A stretch of 62,522 nt of DNA, from contig NZ_BATB01000013.1 in NCBI RefSeq assembly GCF_000466965.1, forward strand, positions 1 to 62,522, in the 5' to 3' direction. The translations under genes and the position numbers were made by a program. Below the pieces are notes generated by a model, which did no database searches, was not told where the DNA came from, and saw only the letters and a program-made list of their open reading frames with translations. Origin of the DNA: Limimaricola cinnabarinus LL-001 (lineage in GTDB: Bacteria > Pseudomonadota > Alphaproteobacteria > Rhodobacterales > Rhodobacteraceae). Below, in pieces: positions 27,617 through 37,024 of this stretch. Position 1 is the stretch's first letter. Each line of letters opens with the position of its first letter.

Positions 27617-28891
27617 TCAGTACATTAGGTTTGGCAGAACCATGCTGATGGCGGGGATGTAGGACAGCAGGATCAGCGCCAGCAGCATCAGCAGGATTGT
27701 CGGCAAGGTGGCGCGGAAAACCTCGCCCAGGCTCATTTTCGCGACCCCCATTGCTACGAAGAGGTTCAACCCTACCGGCGGGGTCAGCATCCCGACCGAA
27801 AGGTTCACCAGCATGATCACGCCAAAATGGATCGGGTCCACCCCGAACTGCTGGGCGATCGGCATCATCAGCGGACCAAGGATGATGATCGCCGAGGCGC
27901 TGTCGAGAAAGCAGCCCGCGAGCAGCAGGATTACGTTGAACAAGGCGATCACGAAGAACGGGTTGTCGGTGCTCGACAGAACGTAAGCCGCGAGATCGCC
28001 CGGCGTGCCGGTGCTGGCCAGCAGCCATGAGAAGGCGGAGGCGCCCGCCGTGATCAGCAGCAGGGGCCCGGAAATCAAGCCGGTGCTGCGCAGCACCTTC
28101 AGCGTGTCGGTCAGGGAGATGCTGCGATACACGACTGCGCCCACGAACCATCCGTAGAGACAGGCCGCGGCGGCGCTCTCGGTGGGGGTGAAGACGCCCG
28201 AGTAGATGCCGCCCAGCAGGATAACAGGCAGACCTAGGCCCCAAGCGGCGCGACGCATTGCCGCGAGGATGCTGCGCACCGAAGGGTAGGCGTCGCGCGG
28301 ATAGCCCTTGCGCGCCGAGTACCACGTCGCGAAGCCGACCAGCAGCCCGCCAATTAGCAGTGCTGGCAGCAGCCCGGCAGCGAACAGCTGGCCCACCGAG
28401 GTGCCAGTGACTGAGCCGTAGATAATCAACGCGATGGAGGGTGGCACGATCGGTCCCAGCGTGCCTGCCGTGGCGATCAGTCCGATCGAGAAGCGGCGGT
28501 CGTAGCCGGCCTCGACCATAGCCGGGAACAGGATTGATCCGATAGCGATCACAGTGGCTGGGCTGGAGCCAGAGATCGAGCCGAACATCAGGCAGGCAAC
28601 CACCGCCGCCGCAGCTAGCCCGCCGGGTAGCCAGCCGATCAAGGCACGGGCCAAGCCTATGAGCCGGTCCGACAATCCGCCGATCCGCATCAGCTCAGCC
28701 GCCAGAATGAAGAAGGGAATGGACATGAGCGAGAAGTTGTTCATGCCCGAGAACATGCGCATCGGCACGAGCACGGGGTCCATTCCACCCCAGAAGTAGA
28801 AGACGGCCGCTACAGCGAGAGCCAGAGCAGCAAAGATCGGCAGACCGAAGATCAGGAGGCCGAAAAATACGGGAACGAGAGCGCCAACCAT
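27617..28891 (-). CDS. dctM: TRAP transporter large permease DctM
   Basis: 424-residue inner-membrane protein with about 12 hydrophobic segments. Family marks include FILAAELMRIGGLSDRLIGLARALIGWLPGGLA, read as two shorter motifs around residues 60-95, and MFGSISGSSPATVIAIGSI near 105. It forms the Na+-dependent channel of a DctPQM carboxylate uptake system with 28901-29410 and 29432-30424. It starts nine bases after the DctQ stop. Confidence 0.93.
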   Translation of the reverse strand: MVGALVPVFFGLLIFGLPIFAALALAVAAVFYFWGGMDPVLVPMRMFSGMNNFSLMSIPFFILAAELMRIGGLSDRLIGLARALIGWLPGGLAAAAVVACLMFGSISGSSPATVIAIGSILFPAMVEAGYDRRFSIGLIATAGTLGPIVPPSIALIIYGSVTGTSVGQLFAAGLLPALLIGGLLVGFATWYSARKGYPRDAYPSVRSILAAMRRAAWGLGLPVILLGGIYSGVFTPTESAAAACLYGWFVGAVVYRSISLTDTLKVLRSTGLISGPLLLITAGASAFSWLLASTGTPGDLAAYVLSSTDNPFFVIALFNVILLLAGCFLDSASAIIILGPLMMPIAQQFGVDPIHFGVIMLVNLSVGMLTPPVGLNLFVAMGVAKMSLGEVFRATLPTILLMLLALILLSYIPAISMVLPNLMY

Positions 28892-28900
28892 TTTCGGTCC

Positions 28901-29410
28901 TCAGCTGGTTTTGATGTCGACTTGTGGCGGCTCGTAACTACGTCCGCTGACGAGATCGCGCAGGACCAGCAGGTAGCGAAGCATCATGAAAACGCCGGCC
29001 GTGGGAATGACGGCATAGATGTAGCCGACGGGAATGCGCATCGCCGGCGAAAGCTGGCCCATGCGCGAGGTGTTCAGCACCAGCTTGCCACCGTACCAGA
29101 CCAGCACGGCAGCGAAGACCAGACCGAGGCAGGCTGCCCCGATCTGGAGGACCTTTCCGGTGCGGGGACCCGCGAAGGCATAGACCGCTTCGACACTGAT
29201 ATGCGAGGCATAGCGCACCCCCATCCCCATGGTCAGAAAGCTCATCGTGATAAGCGAGTAGAGGATGAGCTCCTCTGACCAAAAGAGAGAGTTGTTGAAG
29301 ACGTAGCGCGCGATCACCTGCAGGATGGCGACGAGAGTGGCAACCAGGACAAGCCCGGTCACCAAGACTCCCTCGATCCAGTCGACGATGCGATTGAGCC
29401 AGACGATCAT
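28901..29410 (-). CDS. dctQ: TRAP transporter small permease DctQ
   Basis: 169-residue protein with four hydrophobic segments. The DctQ signature is seen as NNSLFWSEELILYSLITMSFLT near residue 40, with the conserved Trp-Ser-Glu-Glu and following GVRYASHISVEAVY. It bridges the binding protein and DctM. The ATG at 29410 is 21 bases after the DctP stop. Confidence 0.92.
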   Translation of the reverse strand: MIVWLNRIVDWIEGVLVTGLVLVATLVAILQVIARYVFNNSLFWSEELILYSLITMSFLTMGMGVRYASHISVEAVYAFAGPRTGKVLQIGAACLGLVFAAVLVWYGGKLVLNTSRMGQLSPAMRIPVGYIYAVIPTAGVFMMLRYLLVLRDLVSGRSYEPPQVDIKTS

Positions 29411-29431
29411 GTTTTCAGGTCCCCGATCCGA

Positions 29432-30424
29432 TCATTCGCCCTTGGCTGCGGCCAGCGCCTTGTCCATTAGTTCAGGCGTGACCTTGGGACGAAACTCGTC
29501 ATAGATCGGCTTGGAAGCCTCGATGAAGGCGGCGCGGCCTTCGTCCGACAGCTCGGTGATCTCGATTTGGTCGGCGATCTGATCGAGAATCTTGGCCTCG
29601 TCCTCGACTGTGAACTCGCGCGCCGCGTCGCGGCCCACGATCATCGCGTCCTCGACCACCGTTTGCAGATCCTCGGGCAGGCTCTCCCACGCCTGAAGGT
29701 TCATGACGGCCGCATAGGTGTGATAGGCGTGGTTGGTCATCGTCATGTAGTCCTGCACCTCGTAGAACTTCATCGAGGCGATGTTGGCCAGCGGGTTTTC
29801 CTGACCTTCGACGACGCCCTGCTGCAGGCCGTTGTAGACCTCCACATAGGCCATTGCCGTGGGGTTTGCGCCGTAGGCGCGATAGGTGGAAAGGATCGTC
29901 GGGGCCTGAAGGGTCCGCATCTTGATGCCGTTCAGATCATCCGGCCCGGTGATGGGACGGATGTTGTTGGTCATGTTTCGAAAACCCGCGCCCCACATCG
30001 CGATGCCGTGCAGGTTGTTGCCCTCGAGCGTGCCCAAGAGTTCGGTGCCCACTTCGCCATCGAGCACACGCTTCATCGCGTCGTCGCCTTCCATCAGGAA
30101 CGGCAGGTCGAAAAGGTACATCTGCTCGTTGAAGTTGGCGAGGTTGCCGGTGGGCGGAATGGAGATATGCACGAGGCCCATCTGGGTCTGCTCGATGATC
30201 TCGACGTCGCCGCCGAGCTGCGCGGCGGGGCGGATGTTGATTTCGATCCGGCCGTCCGAATTCTTCTCGACCTCTTCCTTGAACACGACCGCGGCGCGGG
30301 CATTGGGCGTATCTTCGGTCAGAACATGTGCGAAGGTGAACTCGAAATCCGCAGCGACAGCTGCGGTGCTGAGCAGGGCAGTGGCTGCAACGGTCAGCGA
30401 AATCTTGATGGTTTTGAAGGGCAT
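29432..30424 (-). CDS. dctP: TRAP transporter solute-binding protein DctP
   Basis: 330-residue periplasmic protein. Signal peptide MPFKTIKISLTVAATALLS ends near AVAA. The DctP core is present: FAHVLTEDTPNARAAVVFKEEV, MRTLQAPTILSTYRAYGANPT (carboxylate-binding Arg region) and VEVYNGLQQGVVEGQENPL. TRAP binders usually bind carboxylates; next to an amidase, an amide-bearing or amide-derived acid is plausible. Confidence 0.93.
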   Translation of the reverse strand: MPFKTIKISLTVAATALLSTAAVAADFEFTFAHVLTEDTPNARAAVVFKEEVEKNSDGRIEINIRPAAQLGGDVEIIEQTQMGLVHISIPPTGNLANFNEQMYLFDLPFLMEGDDAMKRVLDGEVGTELLGTLEGNNLHGIAMWGAGFRNMTNNIRPITGPDDLNGIKMRTLQAPTILSTYRAYGANPTAMAYVEVYNGLQQGVVEGQENPLANIASMKFYEVQDYMTMTNHAYHTYAAVMNLQAWESLPEDLQTVVEDAMIVGRDAAREFTVEDEAKILDQIADQIEITELSDEGRAAFIEASKPIYDEFRPKVTPELMDKALAAAKGE

Positions 30425-30471
30425 GTCTTTTCCTGTTGGTCAGTTTTTTATTTGGCTGAAGTGGTCACGGG

Positions 30472-31842
30472 TCAGAGCGGCGGCGGACCCAAAAGGTCGG
30501 AGGCCGCGCCCAGCACCGCCTCCACCCCGAGACTGGCGGCGAGAAGCCGCTCTTCCTGATGGGGCGGGGCGATGATCTGAAGGCCGGTGGGAATGCCATT
30601 TCCGTCCAATCCGGTCGGAAGAGTCGTGGCACACCAGCCCAAGAGATTGACGATGGCGGTGTTACGCAGCGCCATCATGTTGGCTTGGCGGTAGATCTCG
30701 GGGTCCTCGAGATCGGCCAGCAGCGGCGCCGTAACGGGCACGGTCGGTGAGACCAGCAGGTCCACGCCCTCGAAGGCCCGCGCGGCCGAACTTCCGCATT
30801 CGGCCAAGACCGCGCGGCGCTGCAGATAGTCGGAAGCGGTGATCTCGTTGGCCTGGTCGACCCGCACCCGGACCGCGGGGTCGAGATGCGCGATGCGTTC
30901 AGGAAACTGGTTCTCAAGGAAGCCACGCAGCTCGGGTGCGCCGAGGCCGCCGCGCCGGAAGATATCAAGAACGCGGTCGAGATGCGGCACCTCGACCTCT
31001 ACCAACCGCGCGCCGGCCGCTTCCAGTCTGGCCAAGGCCACCTGCGTGTTCTCCGCAATGACGGGATCGATTCCGTCCCAGACGACGTTGCGGATGATGC
31101 CGATCCGCAAGCTGCCGACGTCGCGCGCGCCCACGCGGTCGCGGTTCTCGATCGCGGCAAAAAGAAAGCTCAGATCCTCGATAGAGCGGGCCAGAAGGCC
31201 GGGCGTGTCCATCGAGGGCGACAGCGGCACGATCCCCTCCAGCGACCAACGGCCAAAGGTGGTCTTGAGCGCGGTCTGCCCGGTGAATGAGGCGGGGATG
31301 CGTACCGAGCCAGCAGTGTCGGTCCCCAAGGCTGCCAATGCACTACCTTGGGCCAATGAGACGCCGGCGCCGGAGCTCGATCCGCCAGCTGCGCGCGGCG
31401 CGCCCGGCTCAGACCACGGGTTCACCGGCGCGCCCCAGTGCGGATTGGTGCCCAGACCGCCAAAGGCGAACTCCACAGTGTGGGTCTTGCCGGTCACGAG
31501 GCCGAGTTGATCTAGGATTCGCCGCACGAGCGGGCCTGGACGGCGCCACTCTTGGGGAAACTCGGTATCCGTGCCGCCGAAGACGGGCAGGCCAGGCACG
31601 CCGTAGAGGTCCTTGATCGAGACGGGCAGGCCCATCATCGGGCCGAGATCGACGCCGGTGCGCAGCAGGGTCTCCACGGCCCCGGCTTGCGCGGCGGCGC
31701 GGTCGCCGGCCCATGTCCGATAGGCGTTCAGGCGGTCTTCGGTCGCCTCGTAGCGCGCCCCGGCCTCAGCCATGAGGGCCACGGCGGCGAGGGTCCCGTC
31801 CCGCAGCCTGCCAGCGATCTGTTCAAGCGAAGCCTGAGGCAC
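30472..31842 (-). CDS. Amidase (amidase signature family)
   Basis: 456-residue amidase, GatA-like fold, cleaving an amide to acid and ammonia or amine. The Ser-cisSer-Lys triad is visible: Lys in VSIKDLYGVPG near residue 75, and the serines in GGSSSGAGVSLAQGSALAALG-TDTAGSVRIPA near 155-180. There is no signal peptide, so it acts in the cytoplasm after uptake. It is the first gene of the operon with DctPQM and is divergent from the RidA-like gene. Confidence 0.9.
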   Translation of the reverse strand: MPQASLEQIAGRLRDGTLAAVALMAEAGARYEATEDRLNAYRTWAGDRAAAQAGAVETLLRTGVDLGPMMGLPVSIKDLYGVPGLPVFGGTDTEFPQEWRRPGPLVRRILDQLGLVTGKTHTVEFAFGGLGTNPHWGAPVNPWSEPGAPRAAGGSSSGAGVSLAQGSALAALGTDTAGSVRIPASFTGQTALKTTFGRWSLEGIVPLSPSMDTPGLLARSIEDLSFLFAAIENRDRVGARDVGSLRIGIIRNVVWDGIDPVIAENTQVALARLEAAGARLVEVEVPHLDRVLDIFRRGGLGAPELRGFLENQFPERIAHLDPAVRVRVDQANEITASDYLQRRAVLAECGSSAARAFEGVDLLVSPTVPVTAPLLADLEDPEIYRQANMMALRNTAIVNLLGWCATTLPTGLDGNGIPTGLQIIAPPHQEERLLAASLGVEAVLGAASDLLGPPPL

Positions 31843-31974
31843 CTTTGGTCATCCCTATCGGTTGATCTGTTGCGTCATCCTTATGCAGGGCTTTCCGTAA
31901 CGCCACTCCCCTGTTCAGGCCTCAAAAGCCGTCGTAGCCCAGAGCGATACGTGAGGCGGAGCGGTAAGTTGCTG

Positions 31975-32001
31975 TTCTTAAAGTGGTAAGAAACATTTAC
32001 C
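31975..32001. promoter_or_regulatory. Putative LysR-type operator cluster
   Basis: Two overlapping palindromes in the amidase/RidA divergent region: TTCTTA-N6-TAAGAA at 31975-31992 and GGTAA-N7-TTACC at 31985-32001. Both contain T-N11-A-type symmetry typical of LysR sites. The nearby LysR gene at 32602-33546 is the obvious candidate. Inference from symmetry. Confidence 0.45.
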
Positions 32002-32125
32002 GCGGTGTGTTCGGTCGTGTCCTGTTGTCGGTCCGGCAACGCTTGGTTGCCGCCTGCGTTCTCGTGGTCATTCCCGAAATGCCTAGTTTGGCCTCGATAC
32101 ATCGCAGCGCATTGGAGGCCGCCCC

Positions 32126-32611
32126 TTGGCACATGAAACAGAACGTCGACTGAACGAGATGGGCATTATTCTACCCCGCCGCCCGAAACCGATCGGGAAT
32201 TACGTGCCCGGCGTGGTGGTGGGCAACATGCTCTACACGTCTGGGACGCTCGGCACGAGGCCCGACGAGAACGACGATGATGTACTGCCCTATGTCGGGC
32301 GGGTGGGCTCGGATCTCACTATTGAGGAGGGATACGCCTCTGCGCGGCTGATGGCGATCAACCACCTCGCCATGATGAAGGCAGTCCTCGGTGATCTGGA
32401 TCGCGTGAAGCGTATCGTGAAGATGATCGGCTACGTGTCATGTGCGCCGGATTTCTATGAGCCGCACAGGGTCCTCAACGGGGTCTCAGACCTGTTTGTC
32501 GCACTATGGGGCGAGGAGAACGGCCGACATGCGCGGGCCGCCCTGACCCAGCACGTGCTGGGCTTGAACGCCCCGGTCGAGGCCGACATCACTGTCGAGC
32601 TTCACGCCTGA
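32126..32611 (+). CDS. RidA/YjgF-family protein
   Basis: 161-residue protein of the Rid family; relatives deaminate reactive enamines/imines or act as aminoacrylate peracid-type deaminases. The start is most likely TTG at 32126, after GGAGG, giving the family N-terminus (ERRLNEMGIILPRRPKPIGNYVPGV). It has VGNMLYTSGTLG and VKMIGYVSCAPDFYEPHRVLNGVSD, and ends LNAPVEADITVELHA. The Arg of the canonical RidA active site cannot be placed with certainty. Divergent from the amidase and probably protective or catalytic in that pathway. It overlaps the convergent LysR gene by ten bases. Confidence 0.85.
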   Translation: MAHETERRLNEMGIILPRRPKPIGNYVPGVVVGNMLYTSGTLGTRPDENDDDVLPYVGRVGSDLTIEEGYASARLMAINHLAMMKAVLGDLDRVKRIVKMIGYVSCAPDFYEPHRVLNGVSDLFVALWGEENGRHARAALTQHVLGLNAPVEADITVELHA

Positions 32612-33546
32612 CCGGCCCGCAGGCGGGCGAGAAGTGTAGCGTCGGATTTCTCGCCCTCTGCGAAGACGGAAAGGATTGAGGCAATGAAAGCCGCACAGGC
32701 GGGGGAGCGATGCTGCCCACGCCGCACCACGGCATAGATAAAGCGATGTTCAAATTCGCCGCAGCCGAGATTCAGGGGAAGGAGCTCTCCGAGTTTCACC
32801 TCGCTCAGGACCGCCTGCAGTGGCAGGTAGACGATGGCATTGTTGCGGATGGCGTGCCGTACGAGGAAGTGGAACTGGTCGGCGACCACGATTGAGTTGG
32901 GTTTCCGCCCGATCTTGGAGAAAGCGCGATTGAGCAGATGATGAATGCCGAAGCCCGAGTCGGGCATGACGCAGGGCTGTTCGGCCAGATCATCGAGCCG
33001 AAGGCGACGCCCGTCCGCCAGCGGATGCTTGGGCGGTGCCAGCGCCAATAGCGGCTGGCGCCACTGGCCGACTGTCTCGATCCCCTCATGGGTATAGTGG
33101 TCGTAGACGAAGCCGATCTGCGACAGGTGCTGTTCGACCGCTTCCAGCACACGTTCGCGACCGCGGATCCGAACCCGGAACTCGACTTTCGGATGCTGCG
33201 TCCGGAAGCTGGTAATATGCCCTGACAGGAACGGGTCGGTGATGCCTTCGACCGTCGCGATCGATACCGTGCCAGCCTTAAGGTCGTGTAGATCGGCGAT
33301 GTCGCCCTTCGCCACCTCGATGCGGTTGAATACCACGGCCAAGTGCTCGACCAGCACCTGACCGGCTTCGGTCAACTCTACGCCCTCGGCTCGTCGGTCA
33401 AGGAGTTGCCCCCCAAATTCATGTTCGAGTTTCACGATCTGACGGCTGATCGCCGAGGGAGAGACATGCAGCCGCTCTGCCGCAAGGCGGATGGATTTGA
33501 ACCTGGCTACGTGAAGAAAATACTGGCCGGCTGTCAGGTTTATCAT
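32602..33546 (-). CDS. LysR-family transcriptional regulator
   Basis: 314-residue LysR regulator. The N-terminal winged helix-turn-helix reads FKSIRLAAERLHVSPSAISRQI (residues 16-37), followed by the linker helix and a periplasmic-binding-like effector domain (about 90-300). Adjacent to the RidA gene and close to the operator-like palindromes at 31975-32001, so it probably controls the amidase-TRAP and RidA transcripts. Confidence 0.9.
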   Translation of the reverse strand: MINLTAGQYFLHVARFKSIRLAAERLHVSPSAISRQIVKLEHEFGGQLLDRRAEGVELTEAGQVLVEHLAVVFNRIEVAKGDIADLHDLKAGTVSIATVEGITDPFLSGHITSFRTQHPKVEFRVRIRGRERVLEAVEQHLSQIGFVYDHYTHEGIETVGQWRQPLLALAPPKHPLADGRRLRLDDLAEQPCVMPDSGFGIHHLLNRAFSKIGRKPNSIVVADQFHFLVRHAIRNNAIVYLPLQAVLSEVKLGELLPLNLGCGEFEHRFIYAVVRRGQHRSPACAAFIASILSVFAEGEKSDATLLARLRAGQA

Positions 33547-33649
33547 GTAATGCGTATATCCTGAATAAGCCCGGCCATTCTCTGCGGGGAGCAGCAGAGC
33601 CTAATCTAGCTGCGCACTATATAGAGAATGGATGGGCGTCGACTTTGTC

Positions 33650-34210
33650 TCAACTTTCGGAAAACGGATCCGTTTCTTCGGCGGGGAGAGGTACCTCGAA
33701 GGCATTGATCGTCATCGAAATGAGCGTGTAGTATCCTAGGAGGCCAACCAGTTCGACCGCGGCTTGCGTTCCGAACATGCTAACGACACGCGAATGGACT
33801 GCTTCGTCGGCGATATGCTGTCGGTGGAGTTGGTTCGCGAAATCATAGATCGCCAGCTCGTCCTCCTTCTTGAATTCAGGCTCACGGCCCAAACGGATGG
33901 CCTCGATCACATCGTCCGAAAGTCCGGCGCTGCTGGCGATTGGCGCGTGGACCGCCCATTCGAACCCGGACTTCCAGAAGGCTCCTGTCACCAAGATGGC
34001 CAATTCCGACAGGCGCGGCGGCAGTACCGTGTCATAGCGGCAAAAGGCACCGAGCGCTTGCGCCCGATCGGCCAGTTCAGGCGATTGCAGCCAAACGCGA
34101 AGCGGGCCCTGCACCAGCCCGCGTTTGCCGCCTACAATCTGCGTGAAGACCTCACGCTGCCGGGAGGTAAGGTTCTGTTCATCGAGGTCCGGGTGGCGGT
34201 TGATCGGCAT
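33650..34210 (-). CDS. Carboxymuconolactone decarboxylase/AhpD-like protein
   Basis: 186-residue protein with the CMD fold: LSELAILVTGAFWKSGFEWAVHAPIA near residues 68-95, then LSDDVIEAIRLGREPEF. It lacks the CxxC pair of AhpD peroxidase-type members, so a lactone decarboxylase-like or non-redox role is more likely. It lies 38 bases downstream of the LysR gene at 34249 on the same strand and may be co-transcribed. Specific reaction unknown. Confidence 0.82.
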   Translation of the reverse strand: MPINRHPDLDEQNLTSRQREVFTQIVGGKRGLVQGPLRVWLQSPELADRAQALGAFCRYDTVLPPRLSELAILVTGAFWKSGFEWAVHAPIASSAGLSDDVIEAIRLGREPEFKKEDELAIYDFANQLHRQHIADEAVHSRVVSMFGTQAAVELVGLLGYYTLISMTINAFEVPLPAEETDPFSES

Positions 34211-34248
34211 GGCGGGGTCTCCGTGTAGGGGGTATTGGACAAAGTGAA

Positions 34249-35187
34249 TTATTGGGCGGCCGGCCGGAAACTGATTTCAGCCGCGAAATTGGGGAAGGGG
34301 TTGCGGGCACCAATGCCTAGCAACTCTTGCAGGAACGCCTCGGCGGCGACCGAAGGGCTGTGCCGCAGTCGCAAAAGACCCAACGTGCGCCGGGCTACAG
34401 GGCTGCCAAGCGGCCGCCATTCGAGATCAGGTCGAAGCACTACGGGCAGGCATAGCGCCGGTAAGGCGGCGAGGGCATAGCCCGCCGCAACCAGCCCGGC
34501 GATCGTAGCCAAGTGATTGACCTCGCTCAGGAAGCGCGCCCCGATCCTGGCCTCGGCGAAGGTGAAGTCGGTCAGCCGACGTACGCTCGTGGTCGATGTC
34601 ATCGAGACAAGGGGATGGCGGCTGAGTGCCTCCCACGAAATGCGGTCATGTCCGGCCAAAGGGTGATCATGGCGCAAGAGGGCTACGAAATTGTCATCGA
34701 GTAGTGGCAAGAACTCGGTCTCCGCGCTATCGTCGGAGCCCACGGAGATGCCGAAATCGACCCGGCCCGAGCGCACCAGTTCGATGACCTCGCCCTGCAA
34801 CACGTCGTGGATCTCAAGCTTCACACCAGGATGCTTGCGGGTGAACTCAAGCACCACCGGCGGCAAAAGCCCCGCCGCGATCGATGGAAGTGCCGCAAGC
34901 GCGACCCTGCCGCGCCGAACCGCTGTCAGATCGGCCATCTCCTCGAACACGCCGGTCCAGTTGCGCAAGAGCCCGCTGGCCATTGGCAGAAAGGCTTCGC
35001 CCTCCGCAGTCAACTTCACCCGTCGCGAGGTACGGTGAAACAGCCTGACGCCTAGAACCTCTTCCAGCCGCTGAATCGAAAGGCTGAAGGCCGGCTGTGA
35101 GAGGCCGAACCGGCGAGAGGCTTCGCTGAAGCTGCCGGTCTGCGCCAGCATCAGAAACGCTTCGACTTGCCGGATCTGCGCAGTCAT
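34249..35187 (-). CDS. LysR-family transcriptional regulator
   Basis: 312-residue LysR regulator with helix-turn-helix GSFSEASRRFGLSQPAFSLSI (residues 17-37), the TSRRVKLTAEGEAFLP linker region and an effector-binding domain. Divergent from the AtuA-TAXI operon across a 107-base region that holds a 15-base palindrome, so it most likely regulates that operon and itself. Confidence 0.9.
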   Translation of the reverse strand: MTAQIRQVEAFLMLAQTGSFSEASRRFGLSQPAFSLSIQRLEEVLGVRLFHRTSRRVKLTAEGEAFLPMASGLLRNWTGVFEEMADLTAVRRGRVALAALPSIAAGLLPPVVLEFTRKHPGVKLEIHDVLQGEVIELVRSGRVDFGISVGSDDSAETEFLPLLDDNFVALLRHDHPLAGHDRISWEALSRHPLVSMTSTTSVRRLTDFTFAEARIGARFLSEVNHLATIAGLVAAGYALAALPALCLPVVLRPDLEWRPLGSPVARRTLGLLRLRHSPSVAAEAFLQELLGIGARNPFPNFAAEISFRPAAQ

Positions 35188-35206
35188 TTGCGGGCCTTAT
35201 AGGTTT

Positions 35207-35221
35207 ATTGAATCTATCAAT
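35207..35221. promoter_or_regulatory. LysR-type palindrome ATTGA-ATCTA-TCAAT
   Basis: A perfect palindromic pair with five central bases lies 20-34 bases upstream of the LysR start and about 75 bases before the AtuA gene. The T-N11-A spacing and position between a LysR gene and its divergent target fit an autoregulatory operator. Confidence 0.5.
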
Positions 35222-35294
35222 TCGACAAATAGGATAGGCGCGACCAACATGTTCGGCAATCGCCAAGTGATGCGATCGTTGGGAGGGGGCCGGA

Positions 35295-36659
35295 ATGAGC
35301 GAGCACGAACTGCAACCTTACCGGATTGGTTGCGGCGCAGGTTTTGCCGGAGACCGGATCGATGCCGCGCAGGCCGTGGTCGCTGCGCTGGCCGAAGCGA
35401 ATGGGCCGGCATGCCTTATCTTCGAAATGCTAGCCGAGCGGACGCTTGCCTTGGCCCAGCTCGACCGCGCCGCTGGCCGTCCCGGCTATGATGCCACGAT
35501 CCTCGACAGGCTCGCTCCGGTTCTGGAGATTTGTCTCGAACGCGGCATCCGCATAGTCGGTAATTTCGGCGCTGCAGCGCCGGAGGCCGCGGCCCGCGCC
35601 ATCCTCGATCTGGCGGGGGAGCTCGGCTGCCGAATGCCGCGCATCGCTGTGGTCGAGGGCGACGATCTCATGGGCCCCGAAGCTGATCCTGGCGCGGCCG
35701 CTCTGCTCGCGGCTTGCCTGCCCGATGCGGCGGCACCGATGAGTGCGAATGTCTATCTCGGAGCCGCCGAAATTGCAGCGGCGCTGCGCGATGGCGCAGA
35801 TATCGTCGTGACCGGCCGCGTCGCCGATCCGGCTCTCGCGCTGGGCCCGCTTGTCGCGCATTATGGCTGGTGCCTCGATGATCACGACAGGATCGCGGCG
35901 GGCACGATGGTTGGGCATCTTCTGGAATGCGGCGCGCAGGTGAGCGGCGGCTATTTCGCCGATCCCGGTTACAAGGACGTGCCGGGGCTGCACGAGATCG
36001 GTTTTCCGATCGCCGAGGTGGCGCGTGATGGCGGCTGCGTCATCACCAAGCCCGCTGGCAGCGGCGGTCTGGTCGATACGCGCAGCGTCACCGAACAACT
36101 GCTCTACGAGATCCACGATCCGGCGGCATATCTGACACCGGACGTCATTCTCGATCTGAGCGACGTTGATCTGGTGCAGGAAGGCCTCGACAGGGTCAGG
36201 CTGAGCGGCGCGCGCGGCCATCCCGCACCCGAGACCCTGAAATCCACCGTCTGTTACGCCGGCGGCCATCTTGGCGAGGCTGAAATTTCCTATGCCGGGC
36301 CGAATGCGCAGCGGCGCGCACGCGCGGCGCTTGAGGCGGTAACACGGCGGCTTCCCGAAGGCCTCGACTGGCGCGGCGACCTGATCGGGGCGATCAGCGT
36401 GTTCGGCGATGATGACAACGCGCATCTCTGCGCGGAGTGGGAAGATGCCGACGACATCCGTCTGCGGCTTGCCGTCTCGGCGCCAGATCGCGCTGAGGTG
36501 GAGCGCGCGATGCATGAATTCGGCGCGCTCTATACCTGCGGGCCGGCCGGCGGAGCGGGGCTACGTGTCTCGATCCGGCCGCGGGTCTATACCGGCGCGG
36601 CGCTGATCCCGCGGCGCATGGTCCGTCCAAGCTGGCGTTTCGTGGAGGCGGCGGCATGA
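35295..36659 (+). CDS. AtuA/DUF1446-family protein
   Basis: 454-residue protein of the acyclic-terpene-utilisation AtuA family (DUF1446). The N-terminal YRIGCGAGFAGDRIDAA (residues 8-24) and LIFEMLAERTLALAQ, then NFGAAAPEAAARAI, NVYLGAAEIAAAL and GRVADPALALGPLVAHYGW, are family marks. The biochemical role is not established; the name comes from a Pseudomonas citronellol cluster. GGGAGGGG precedes the ATG. It overlaps the small AtuA-associated gene by four bases. Linked to TAXI-TRAP uptake and acyl-CoA genes, an acid-processing step is likely. Confidence 0.88.
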   Translation: MSEHELQPYRIGCGAGFAGDRIDAAQAVVAALAEANGPACLIFEMLAERTLALAQLDRAAGRPGYDATILDRLAPVLEICLERGIRIVGNFGAAAPEAAARAILDLAGELGCRMPRIAVVEGDDLMGPEADPGAAALLAACLPDAAAPMSANVYLGAAEIAAALRDGADIVVTGRVADPALALGPLVAHYGWCLDDHDRIAAGTMVGHLLECGAQVSGGYFADPGYKDVPGLHEIGFPIAEVARDGGCVITKPAGSGGLVDTRSVTEQLLYEIHDPAAYLTPDVILDLSDVDLVQEGLDRVRLSGARGHPAPETLKSTVCYAGGHLGEAEISYAGPNAQRRARAALEAVTRRLPEGLDWRGDLIGAISVFGDDDNAHLCAEWEDADDIRLRLAVSAPDRAEVERAMHEFGALYTCGPAGGAGLRVSIRPRVYTGAALIPRRMVRPSWRFVEAAA

Positions 36660-37024
36660 GCGGCATCCCACGAATATTGCACGACATCGCCCATGGGCGC
36701 AGCGGCGACAAGGGCGATCGCCTGAATGTCAGCGTCATCGCCTATCAGGCGGCAGATTACCCGATACTCGTCGCACAGCTGACCGAGGAGCGCATCGCTT
36801 CGCTGTTCGCAGCCCGGCATCCGACAGCGGTGCGTCGCTACGAGCTGCCGCGACTGGGGGCGCTCAATTTTGTCATCGACGGCGTGCTTGATGGCGGTGT
36901 GAACCAGAGCCTCAATCTCGACGGGCATGGCAAAAGCCTGTCCAGCCGGGTGCTGGGGCTGACCATCGATTTTCCGGCCGGGAGGGCCGGGATAAGCGAT
37001 CTCAAGGAGGAGGAGACAACATGA
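36656..37024 (+). CDS. AtuA-associated ferredoxin-like-fold protein
   Basis: 122-residue partner domain that in many genomes is fused to or follows AtuA (AtuA-like ferredoxin-fold). Conserved start IAHGRSGDKGDRLNVSVIAY (residues 10-29) and RYELPRLGALNFVIDGVLDGGVNQSLNLD, quoted in part, mark the family. ATGA overlap at both ends (with AtuA upstream, TAXI binding protein downstream) indicates strict co-translation. Confidence 0.86.
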   Translation: MSGIPRILHDIAHGRSGDKGDRLNVSVIAYQAADYPILVAQLTEERIASLFAARHPTAVRRYELPRLGALNFVIDGVLDGGVNQSLNLDGHGKSLSSRVLGLTIDFPAGRAGISDLKEEETT

